Below, one piece after another: positions 1 to 5,206 of a stretch of 5,399 bases of DNA (within the stretch, counting starts at the first letter, position 1; each line of letters starts with the position of its first letter). This DNA comes from Clostridia bacterium (GTDB taxonomy: Bacteria; Bacillota_A; Clostridia; Oscillospirales; CAG-272), in contig JAGBZZ010000148.1 of the NCBI GenBank assembly GCA_017652965.1, positions 1 through 5,399 on the forward strand, in the 5' to 3' direction. The position numbers and the translations under genes are program-made. Under the pieces are notes generated by a model. That model was not told where the DNA came from and did not search any database. It worked only from the letters and a program-made list of their open reading frames with translations.

Positions 1-737
1 GGATAAACGCTCTTTGGGAGCAGCTGACCACCGCCCTCCTTGAGGCCGTGCCCCCCTTGGTGGGCAGTGCCGTCCTCTCGCTTCCCGGGGTACTCCTTTT
101 TCTCCTGGTGGCGATCGTATCGGCCTTTTACTTCAGCCTGGATCTTGCCAAGGTGCATGCCACGGTGCGCGCCATCCTGCCAAAACGGATCGCGGACTCG
201 CTCGGGCAGGTGCGGCAGGGGGCGATGCGGCTGGGGCTTGGCTATCTGCGCTCCTACCTGATCCTCACGGGGGTGATCTTCCTTATCATGCTGACAGGGC
301 TTTCGCTTCTGTCGGTGGAATATGCCCTTTTGCTTTCGCTTCTTTTGGCGGCTGTGGACATTTTGCCCGTGGTGGGAGTGGGGACAGTGCTGATCCCGTG
401 GGGGATCCTTTCGCTTGCCACAGGAGAGACGAGCCGCGGGGTGGGGCTTCTTTTGCTTTTTGCCGTCAGCGAGATCGCACGGCAGATCCTAGAGCCGCGC
501 CTTTTGGGCTCGGCCCTCGGGATCCATCCCCTCGTATCCCTGCTCTCGCTTTACGGTGGGGTCCGCCTTTTCGGCTTTTTGGGGCTGGTGGCAGGCCCCC
601 TGCTTGCCGTATTGCTGAAGCTGCTTTTTTCACGGCTTACGCAGGGAGAAAAAACAAAAAACCCGTCATACGACGGGATTTCTGTCGGTCACACGCGCTC
701 TACCTTGCCGGAACGAAGGCAACGGGAGCAAACATAA
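1..737 (+). CDS. ytvI: AI-2E/YtvI-family sporulation membrane permease, 5'-truncated
   Basis: The frame is open from base 3 with no stop, so the gene starts upstream of the window; about 244 C-terminal residues remain. It is an integral membrane protein of the AI-2E transporter family (PF01594). The best match from memory is the sporulation protein YtvI, a forespore or mother-cell membrane protein of unclear transport role. What is visible: hydrophobic helices near bases 60-150, 255-325, 325-415 and 440-490, a family-typical DILPVVGVG loop (from base 357), a hallmark RQILEPRLLG segment, then an IHPLVSLLSLYGG to GLVAGPLLAVLLKLL helix pair. The last ~28 residues, from LFSRLTQG onward, are polar and unlike the family. 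They are encoded by the rpmB terminator and by the antisense of rpmB codons, a 49-bp tail-to-tail overlap. No terminator for this gene is seen on the plus strand. Family assignment is firm; YtvI rather than another paralogue is likely but not proven. Confidence 0.85.
   Translation, partial: INALWEQLTTALLEAVPPLVGSAVLSLPGVLLFLLVAIVSAFYFSLDLAKVHATVRAILPKRIADSLGQVRQGAMRLGLGYLRSYLILTGVIFLIMLTGLSLLSVEYALLLSLLLAAVDILPVVGVGTVLIPWGILSLATGETSRGVGLLLLFAVSEIARQILEPRLLGSALGIHPLVSLLSLYGGVRLFGFLGLVAGPLLAVLLKLLFSRLTQGEKTKNPSYDGISVGHTRSTLPERRQREQT
649..677 (-). terminator. Rho-independent terminator of rpmB
   Basis: Read on the minus strand, a 6-bp perfect stem (CCCGTC/GACGGG, 662-667 with 672-677, 4-nt loop) is followed by TTTTTTGTTTTTT (649-661). 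It sits 11 bases past the rpmB stop and inside the 3' end of the convergent permease gene. There is no T-run on the other side, so it acts in one direction only. Confidence 0.9.
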
Positions 738-874
738 ACGGTCTCATGGCTACCGCCGACGACCGCTTTGACCTTACGAATGTTGGGCTTCCAAGTACGG
801 TTGGTCTTCCGATTGGAGTGCGACACATTGTGGCCAAAGGTAACACCCTTACCGCAAACGCTGCATTTTGCCAT
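689..874 (-). CDS. rpmB: 50S ribosomal protein L28 (zinc-ribbon form)
   Basis: A 61-residue protein that is full length for the short Firmicute L28 (bL28), a component of the large ribosomal subunit near the E site. It begins MAKCSVCGKG, has the conserved FGHNVSHSNRKTNR segment at residues 13-26 and the typical W28-P30 region. It carries two CxxC pairs (C4/C7 and C49/C52), so it is the zinc-binding (C+) version. The start is fixed by an AGGAGGT ribosome binding site (881-887) six bases upstream of the ATG. The gene is monocistronic: its own extended -10 promoter lies upstream, a hairpin lies in the leader, and a strong terminator lies 11 bases after the stop. Its last 49 bases are overlapped by the convergent permease gene. 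Confidence 0.98.
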   Translation of the reverse strand: MAKCSVCGKGVTFGHNVSHSNRKTNRTWKPNIRKVKAVVGGSHETVYVCSRCLRSGKVERV

Positions 875-891
875 TGCTACACCTCCTGATC

Positions 892-913
892 ATCACCCCG
901 AAAGCGGGATGAT
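892..913 (-). promoter_or_regulatory. Leader hairpin next to the rpmB ribosome binding site
   Basis: On the minus strand, ATCATCCCG and CGGGGTGAT form a 9-bp stem (one G-U pair) around a CTTT loop. It ends four bases before the AGGAGGT of rpmB. No T-run follows, so it is not a terminator. The position would suit control of translation initiation, for example by L28 itself or another ligand, but that is inference. Confidence 0.5.
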
Positions 914-954
914 TCTATCTGTAATTTTTTAATAAAACAAATCACGCGAATGTT

Positions 955-983
955 ATTATAGCACATGCTTTCAAAAAAAGCAA
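955..983 (-). promoter_or_regulatory. Promoter of rpmB (sigma-A type)
   Basis: On the minus strand: -35 TTGCTT (978-983), 17-bp spacer, -10 TATAAT (955-960) preceded by TGC, an extended -10. The start would lie near 948, giving a leader of about 70 nt that includes the hairpin at 892-913. Confidence 0.8.
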
Positions 984-1015
984 GTCTTTTTTTCGCTTTT
1001 TACAAAAAATAGTTC

Positions 1016-1044
1016 TTGCAATCTTCTTGGCGATATGCTACAAT
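1016..1044 (+). promoter_or_regulatory. Promoter of the cysteine-rich small protein
   Basis: -35 TTGCAA (1016-1021), 17-bp spacer, -10 TACAAT (1039-1044) with an upstream TGC (extended -10). It diverges from the rpmB promoter, with about 30 bp of T/A-rich DNA between the two -35 boxes. The predicted start near 1051 leaves a leader of about 22 nt. Confidence 0.75.
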
Positions 1045-1073
1045 AGAAATAACCAAGGAAAGGGGGACGAGAT

Positions 1074-1277
1074 ATGAACAAGATTTTTGCCGTAATCGGC
1101 TACGTAGCCAGTGTGGCTGCGGCTGCTGTGGGGCTTCTGTGGCTCTACAATAAGCTTGTGGATCGCGCAGTGGAGGAAGAGCTGGAGGAAGAGTGCGAGT
1201 GTGATTGCGAGTGCGACTGCGATTGTGCCTGCACCGAGGAGCCTGCCGAAGCCACCGCCGACGCTTGTGCCGAGTAA
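1074..1277 (+). CDS. Small single-pass membrane protein with alternating Cys/acidic motif, unknown function
   Basis: A 67-residue protein I do not recognise. Residues 3-25 form one hydrophobic, alanine-rich helix, without a signal-peptidase-like site, so it is probably a membrane anchor. Residues 26-40 are charged and mainly glutamate. Residues 41-53 read CECDCECDCDCAC: seven cysteines at every second position with Glu, Asp or Ala between. An acidic tail follows, with an eighth Cys at 65. By analogy with other Cys/acid-rich peptides this could bind soft or transition metals or form disulfides, but that is inference. Charge distribution (Asn-Lys before the helix; Lys, Asp, Arg and then Glu after it) does not settle the topology. 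Start choice: AAGGAAAGGGGG lies about 7 bases before the ATG and a good promoter lies upstream, so it is very likely expressed. It is monocistronic, with a terminator just after the stop. No peptide-modifying enzyme is nearby that would mark it as a RiPP precursor. Confidence 0.75.
   Translation: MNKIFAVIGYVASVAAAAVGLLWLYNKLVDRAVEEELEEECECDCECDCDCACTEEPAEATADACAE
1194..1235 (+). repeat. Degenerate hexanucleotide tandem repeat coding the Cys motif
   Basis: Seven consecutive 6-bp units of the form TGY-RMN (TGCGAG, TGTGAT, TGCGAG, TGCGAC, TGCGAT, TGTGCC, TGCACC) encode the alternating Cys-X residues. The units diverge mostly at third codon positions and decay toward the 3' end, which suggests expansion followed by selection on the protein. 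Confidence 0.6.
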
Positions 1278-1285
1278 GATAAAAG

Positions 1286-1326
1286 AAGAGCCCTTCGGCT
1301 ATCGCTGATCGGCTCTTTCTTTTTTT
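1286..1326. terminator. Bidirectional terminator between small Cys-rich gene and araC-type gene
   Basis: Stem AAGAGCC (1286-1292) pairs with GGCTCTT (1311-1317) around an 18-nt loop. On the plus strand it is followed by a T-rich run (1314-1326). On the minus strand it is followed by CTTTT, a weaker run. It lies 8 bases after the stop of the upstream gene and directly after the convergent regulator's stop, whose TAA lies inside the T-run. Confidence 0.8.
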
Positions 1327-2194
1327 ATAGGTCACGGCGGTTTGCCCGTCGGTATTCCTCCGGGGTGATGCCGTAGGTCTTCTTGAACAGACGGTGAAAG
1401 TAGGGCACGCAGGGAAAGCCCACAGCGGCGGCGATCCGACAGACGGGCTCCTTGCCCTCGGAGAGCATCGCCTCAGCCCGCAAAAGGCGCGCCTTCATGA
1501 GAAGCTTGCTTGGCGCCTCGCCCGTATAACGGCGGAAAAGGCGGGAAAGGTGAGCGGGCGAATAGCCGAAGCGCTCGGCAAGCGAGGCGATATCCAGGGA
1601 TGCGGTGTTTTCATAAAGATAGGAAAGGATCGCAGCAAAGCGCCGATAGCCGCCGTCCTGCTTATCGGCTACGGTGATATGCCGCGCCGTTTGAGACAGC
1701 GTGGAAAGAAGCGTGAGAAAGGCGCCCTCGGCCGCCAGGCGCATGGCTGGGGTGTGGGTGCTTGCCGCGCGGATGAGGGCATCCATCTCCTGCGTGACGG
1801 CCGCGCCGTGAAACACGAGATACTCGGTATAGTCCTCGCAGGCGGCTGTCATGGCAAATTGGCCGAGTGCCCCCTCGGTCTGCGAGGCGAGATTGAAGAA
1901 AAACCATTGCGGGCGGATCAGGATATTCAGCACTGTGGCGTCGGCATCGTCCCTTACCACGTGGAAGACCCCGGGATGCATCAGGATCACGTCGCCCGCC
2001 GTCATGGGGATGGCACGCCCCGAAACGATCTCGGTGATGCTCCCCCCCCTCACGTAGTTGATCTCGTAACAGTCATGGGTGTGGTAGGCATTGCCCCTGC
2101 CGGGCGGATGGAGATTCAGCGTGATGGCGGCGTGCCTATCAAGCGCATAGGCCTCCAGCCGCTCTATCCGTCGCCCGCCTTCTGCTTCTCCCAC
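1325..2194 (-). CDS. AraC-family transcriptional regulator with N-terminal cupin
   Basis: A 289-residue cytoplasmic regulator with full AraC/XylS layout. The N-terminal cupin-like sensor domain (about residues 20-100) contains HTHDCYEINYVRGG at 38-51 and GDVILMHPGVFH at 68-78, the pattern of sugar- or small-molecule-sensing members. The C-terminal double helix-turn-helix (about 186-283) has SLAERFGYSPAHLSRLF (204-220) and IAAAVGFPCVPYFHRLFKK (254-272), ending YGITPEEYRR. The GTG at 2194 is chosen as start. It has AAGGGGGTG seven bases upstream, whereas two in-frame ATGs further upstream (2239 and 2230) lie inside the promoter and have no ribosome binding site. Divergent arrangement with the glycohydrolase gene suggests it controls that gene and perhaps itself. 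The ligand is unknown. Family certain; target inferred from context. Confidence 0.93.
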   Translation of the reverse strand: MGEAEGGRRIERLEAYALDRHAAITLNLHPPGRGNAYHTHDCYEINYVRGGSITEIVSGRAIPMTAGDVILMHPGVFHVVRDDADATVLNILIRPQWFFFNLASQTEGALGQFAMTAACEDYTEYLVFHGAAVTQEMDALIRAASTHTPAMRLAAEGAFLTLLSTLSQTARHITVADKQDGGYRRFAAILSYLYENTASLDIASLAERFGYSPAHLSRLFRRYTGEAPSKLLMKARLLRAEAMLSEGKEPVCRIAAAVGFPCVPYFHRLFKKTYGITPEEYRRANRRDL

Positions 2195-2201
2195 GGCAAA
2201 G

Positions 2202-2210
2202 CACCCCCTT
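2202..2210 (-). promoter_or_regulatory. Ribosome binding site that fixes the GTG start of the regulator
   Basis: On the minus strand AAGGGGGTG lies seven bases before the GTG at 2194. The longer reading frame (start at 2239) would translate through this site and through the -10 box, so the shorter product is preferred. Confidence 0.7.
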
Positions 2211-2220
2211 TTTTTTGATA

Positions 2221-2249
2221 AGGATACCATAAAAATCAAAAAAAGTCAA
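2221..2249 (-). promoter_or_regulatory. Promoter of the AraC-family gene
   Basis: On the minus strand: -35 TTGACT (2244-2249), 17-bp spacer, -10 TATCCT (2221-2226) preceded by TGG, an extended -10. The predicted transcript start near 2214 leaves a leader of only about 20 nt, just long enough for the ribosome binding site. Confidence 0.65.
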
Positions 2250-2270
2250 TCATTATGTCCTTTTTCGTCA

Positions 2271-2300
2271 TTGCCGCGCGGTTTTTATGCGTGATATAAT
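2271..2300 (+). promoter_or_regulatory. Promoter of the ADP-ribosylglycohydrolase gene
   Basis: -35 TTGCCG (2271-2276), 18-bp spacer, perfect -10 TATAAT (2295-2300) preceded by TGA (extended -10). The weak -35 fits an activator-dependent promoter. A CCGCGCGG palindrome (2274-2281) overlaps the -35 end. The two divergent -35 boxes are about 21 bp apart, enough for a shared regulator site. Confidence 0.7.
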
Positions 2301-2334
2301 CAAGATAAAGTTGCAAAGAAACGGAGAAATATCT

Positions 2335-4152
2335 ATGAAGCTTTCGTATACGACCTATCGGGAAAAGCTGAACGCCTGCTTTGTCGGCAAAACGGTCGGC
2401 GGGACGCTTGGCATCCCGCGTGAGGGACATCTCGACACGGCAAAGATCTCCTACTATGATCCCGTGCCTACCGAAATGCTGCCCAATGACGACCTAGACC
2501 TGCAGGTCTCCAACCTTCAGATCGTGATGCAGCACGGCCTGCCCGTCTGCCGCTATCATCTTGGGGAGACCTGGCGCTTTTACAACCGCTGCTCGCTTCC
2601 CGATGAGTACGGCGTTGCGCGCGCCAATTACGAGCAGCTTCTCCGTGCCCCGCTCAGCGGTATCTACAACAACCATTTTCACGGCGGTATGGGAAGTGCC
2701 ATCCGTACCGAGCTTTGGGCATGCCTTGCCCCCGCAGACCCCGACCTTGCCGTGCGCATGGCGATCGAGGATGCCTGCGTAGACCATTACGACGACGGCA
2801 TCCTGGCAGCCATCTTCCTTTCTGCCATCGAAAGCGCCGCCTTTACCGAGGCCGACCCGAGAAGGCTTATCGAGCTTGGCCTTTCCTATCTGCCGCGTGA
2901 GCATCGTATGGCGGCCGCCTTCCGTGATACCGTGGCGGCGTGGGACGAATGCCGCGATCCGCTTGCCGTACGTGAGATAGTGCTTTCGCGCTATCCCTCG
3001 GAGAACTGGACCGACGTCACCGTCAACCTTTGCTTTATCCTGATCGCCCTCCTGGCCGCCGACGGAAGCTTTGACCGTGCCATCTGCACCGCCGCCGAGC
3101 TTGGCTACGATGCCGACTGCACCTGTGCCACGGTAGGTGCGCTTTTTGCCATCATAAGCCCGAATTCGATCGACAAGCGCTGGACAGCGCCGATCGGGGA
3201 TGAGCTTGTGCTGTCCGCCAATATGACGAATATGCAAAGCCCCGCCTCGATCGCCGACTTCTGCGACCGCGTGGACTTTACCGCGCGTGAGGCGCTTGCC
3301 TACTACGGCTCGCAGACCGAGCTTGTCGGCATCCCCGCCGATGCCCCGCGCTTTGCCATGGCACCGCCGCATACCGCACGCCACGATCTTCTCGCCTATA
3401 CCCCGGGCAACGAGAAGGCCGCCCTTATTGCGCTTTCCCCGCTTGCCGCCACGCTTGTATATCCCGAGGATGTGGCCTATGCCTATGACGGCAGGGAATA
3501 CCGCATGACGCTTCGCCTGACGAACACCGATGCGGTGAAAAAGGTGGGGGCGCTTACCGTTTGCGCGGCAGAGGGCACGGCGATAACCCCAAGCCGCTTT
3601 GAGATCTCGCTTGCCGAGGGGGAAAGCTGTGAGTGCAGCTTCCGCATTGAAAAGCGCGAGCCGCCCTTCCGCGTTTCGGTCAATCTTCTTTCCTTCCGCC
3701 TGCTTCTTAACGGCATCGGCAGTGTGCTTGAGGCCGGCTTCCCGGATGCACGCCCGTACGCCGTCAAGGATCTCGACACGGGGGCGTCTTATATTGCCGA
3801 GGCAACCGCCAGGGCCTTTTCTGTGCCGGCGGGGCGCTTCTCCTATACCGTGACCCTTAAGCCCGCCGTAGCCCGTCCTATGCGCCTTGTCGTCAGCGGG
3901 AAGGCCGCCGTAACCGTCTTTCATAACGGGGTCGAGGTCTTTCGCCGTGCCGCAGGCGCCCCTTACGTGCCTGCCCTGCACCGCAGTATAAACGGCCGTG
4001 TGGATCTTACGGTGGGGCGCGGCTATCACGAGCTTGTCTTCCTCTTTGAAAACGAGACGGAGGCCGAGGCCTTCGTCGAGCTTGGCACCCCCTTCGGATG
4101 CGGTGAGTGGATCGTGACGAACGAGTTTCGCGCTCTGCCATCCGGCACTTGA
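2335..4152 (+). CDS. ADP-ribosylglycohydrolase-family protein with long C-terminal beta-rich region
   Basis: A 605-residue protein, predicted cytoplasmic (no signal peptide). Residues 8-280 match the ADP-ribosylglycohydrolase (DraG/ARH, PF03747) fold. The subfamily start FVGKTVGGTLGIPREG (16-31) has E30 at the usual acidic position. LPNDDLDLQ (49-57) supplies the first Asp pair, DHYDDG (150-155) the middle acidic cluster, and YDADCTCATVGA (258-269) the C-terminal metal motif (D259, D261), where the classical DTDT Thr is Cys. The family uses two Mg ions to cleave ADP-ribosyl or related glycosidic bonds, and many members of this clostridial subgroup have unproven substrates. Residues ~350-605 have the beta-strand and turn pattern of one or two sandwich domains, possibly for sugar or substrate binding. 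An upstream in-frame ATG at 2287 lies before the -10 box, so the ATG at 2335 with GGAG (2323-2326) eight bases upstream is used. It is divergent from the regulator. Family secure; substrate unknown. Confidence 0.9.
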   Translation: MKLSYTTYREKLNACFVGKTVGGTLGIPREGHLDTAKISYYDPVPTEMLPNDDLDLQVSNLQIVMQHGLPVCRYHLGETWRFYNRCSLPDEYGVARANYEQLLRAPLSGIYNNHFHGGMGSAIRTELWACLAPADPDLAVRMAIEDACVDHYDDGILAAIFLSAIESAAFTEADPRRLIELGLSYLPREHRMAAAFRDTVAAWDECRDPLAVREIVLSRYPSENWTDVTVNLCFILIALLAADGSFDRAICTAAELGYDADCTCATVGALFAIISPNSIDKRWTAPIGDELVLSANMTNMQSPASIADFCDRVDFTAREALAYYGSQTELVGIPADAPRFAMAPPHTARHDLLAYTPGNEKAALIALSPLAATLVYPEDVAYAYDGREYRMTLRLTNTDAVKKVGALTVCAAEGTAITPSRFEISLAEGESCECSFRIEKREPPFRVSVNLLSFRLLLNGIGSVLEAGFPDARPYAVKDLDTGASYIAEATARAFSVPAGRFSYTVTLKPAVARPMRLVVSGKAAVTVFHNGVEVFRRAAGAPYVPALHRSINGRVDLTVGRGYHELVFLFENETEAEAFVELGTPFGCGEWIVTNEFRALPSGT

Positions 4153-4177
4153 CATCCTCCCCTCCTTGCGCTATAAT
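4149..4177 (+). promoter_or_regulatory. Consensus sigma-A promoter of the EEP-family gene
   Basis: -35 TTGACA (4149-4154), 17-bp spacer, -10 TATAAT (4172-4177): both hexamers match consensus exactly. The TGA stop of the glycohydrolase gene (4150-4152) lies within the -35 box. The transcript would start near 4184, next to an 8-bp palindrome CTTATAAG (4179-4186). Confidence 0.88.
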
Positions 4178-4195
4178 CCTTATAAGATAACAAAA

Positions 4196-4213
4196 GGGCT
4201 TGCCGAGTAGCCC
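4196..4213 (+). promoter_or_regulatory. Small leader hairpin before the EEP-family gene
   Basis: GGGCT and AGCCC form a 5-bp stem with an 8-nt loop, ending three bases before the AGGAGA ribosome binding site (4217-4222). There is no T-run. It may tune translation or mRNA stability; it is short enough to be chance. Confidence 0.3.
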
Positions 4214-4228
4214 GACAGGAGAGATAGA

Positions 4229-4990
4229 ATGAAGCTGAAGCTGATGACCTTCAATATCCGCTACGACAACCCGGATGACGGCAAAAACGCCTTTTCCGGG
4301 CGGCGGGATATGATCATAGAGTTCTTGCGGCGCGAAAAGCCGGATCTTATCGGCTTTCAGGAGATCGTGCACGTTATACGCCATTCTCTTGCCGAGGCAC
4401 TGCGTGAGTATAGCTTTTTAGCCATCGACCTTGGGGAGGGGTATCGCAACGACGTTGCCGTGGCCTTCCGCCATGACCGCTTTGATCTTCTGCGCTTTGA
4501 GCAGTTCTGGCTTTCTCCGACGCCCGAGATCCCGCATTCGCGCTTCGCGGGCGGTAGCCCCTTTGACCGGATGGCAAGCCTTGTGACGCTTGTTGAGCGT
4601 AGCGAGCGGCGCGCCCTGACCCTTTTGAACTCGCACCTTGACCATATCAGCGACGGGGCACGCGAGAGGGGGGCCGAGCTTTTGCTTGCGCGCCTTACCC
4701 CTTATCTCGACACCCCCTGCTTTTTGACGGGTGACTTCAATGCAACCCCCGATACATGTGCCGCCCGCATCCTTACGGGGCATGCCGCCCTTTGCGACCT
4801 CACAGCGCCGCTTGGCAACGCCGCCACCTACCACGGCTATGGCAAGACCACCGAAAGCGCCAGGATCGACTATATCCTTGCCTCCCGTGCCGTTAGCGCG
4901 CTCCCTGGGACGCTTACCGTGCATACAGACGAAAGAGACGGTGTGTATCTTTCGGATCATTATCCCATCTCGGTTGAGGTAGAGATATAA
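4229..4990 (+). CDS. Endonuclease/exonuclease/phosphatase-family hydrolase
   Basis: A 253-residue protein covering the complete EEP domain (PF03372), metal-dependent enzymes that cut phosphodiester or phosphomonoester bonds in nucleic acids, nucleotides, inositol phosphates or lipids. All core motifs are present in order: TFNIRYDN with N9, GFQE with E45, NSHLDH with H136, TGDFNATP with D169 and N171, RIDYIL with D214, and LSDHYPI with the D243/H244 catalytic pair. The substrate is not predictable. It lacks the extra domains of ExoIII-type repair enzymes and resembles the stand-alone TFNIRYDNP-type members common in gut bacteria. There is no signal peptide, so it probably acts in the cytoplasm. 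AGGAGA lies six bases before the ATG. It has its own consensus promoter but no terminator separates it from the glycohydrolase gene 76 bases upstream, so co-transcription is also possible. A joint role in breaking down nucleotide-sugar-like compounds is inference only. Confidence 0.92.
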   Translation: MKLKLMTFNIRYDNPDDGKNAFSGRRDMIIEFLRREKPDLIGFQEIVHVIRHSLAEALREYSFLAIDLGEGYRNDVAVAFRHDRFDLLRFEQFWLSPTPEIPHSRFAGGSPFDRMASLVTLVERSERRALTLLNSHLDHISDGARERGAELLLARLTPYLDTPCFLTGDFNATPDTCAARILTGHAALCDLTAPLGNAATYHGYGKTTESARIDYILASRAVSALPGTLTVHTDERDGVYLSDHYPISVEVEI

Positions 4991-4993
4991 AAA

Positions 4994-5089
4994 GGGGCTG
5001 TCTCATTAAGAATTCGAGAAAAACAGAGAAAAAACGAGGAAAACGAAGCAAAAACATCTAAAAAAGTTAATTCTTAATGAGACAGAACC
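4994..5089. mobile_element. MITE-like element with long inverted ends
   Basis: CTGTCTCATTAAGAATT (4998-5014) is repeated as an exact inverted copy at 5069-5085. Two further matched G/C pairs at the outside (4994-4995 with 5088-5089) extend the ends to 21 bp with two mismatches. The 54-bp interior is A-rich and non-coding. An outer end of the GGGGCTGTCTCA type is, from memory, common at the tips of several Firmicute IS elements and their MITEs; no search was possible. No clear target-site duplication is visible. It sits 3 bases after the EEP stop codon and could also act as a 3' stem protecting that mRNA. Confidence 0.6.
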
Positions 5090-5143
5090 GGGGGCGAACG
5101 GATTTAGAGCAGAAATCGCCGATCTCGACTTGGGAGCAAGCAT

Positions 5144-5165
5144 AAAACGCAAATCTTGCGTTTTT
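5144..5165 (+). terminator. Possible terminator hairpin downstream of the EEP-family gene
   Basis: A perfect 9-bp stem AAAACGCAA/TTGCGTTTT with a 3-nt loop ends in five T's. The T-run is partly inside the stem and the distance from the gene is about 150 bp, so it is only a candidate terminator; it may simply be part of the repeat-like region. Confidence 0.35.
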
Positions 5166-5206
5166 GCGATGCGAGTAACGAAAATAAGGAGTTGAAGGAG
5201 AGGGCT

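Noticed and set aside
398..889. 163-codon plus-strand frame across the permease end and rpmB
   Set aside because: Out of frame with the permease and antisense to rpmB; no domain.
1074..1277. RiPP (modified peptide) precursor interpretation of the Cys-rich protein
   Set aside because: No maturase, radical-SAM enzyme, lanthionine synthetase or exporter lies in the window, and the N-terminus is a membrane helix rather than a leader peptide.
1000..1335. Minus-strand frame over the small Cys-rich gene
   Set aside because: Crosses a terminator and a promoter, has low-complexity Arg/Pro/Gln-rich sequence, and lies opposite a better-supported gene.
1394..2218. 274-codon open frame antisense to the AraC-family gene
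   Set aside because: Same kind of shadow; no domain and no ribosome binding site, while the minus strand encodes a full AraC regulator.
2287..2334. 16-residue N-terminal extension of the glycohydrolase
   Set aside because: It would begin upstream of the -10 box; the ATG at 2335 has a proper ribosome binding site and gives the family-typical N-terminus.
2494..4155. 553-codon open frame antisense to the glycohydrolase gene
   Set aside because: Shadow caused by codon bias of the real gene; the product has no recognisable domain, and the plus strand carries clear family motifs, promoter and ribosome binding site.
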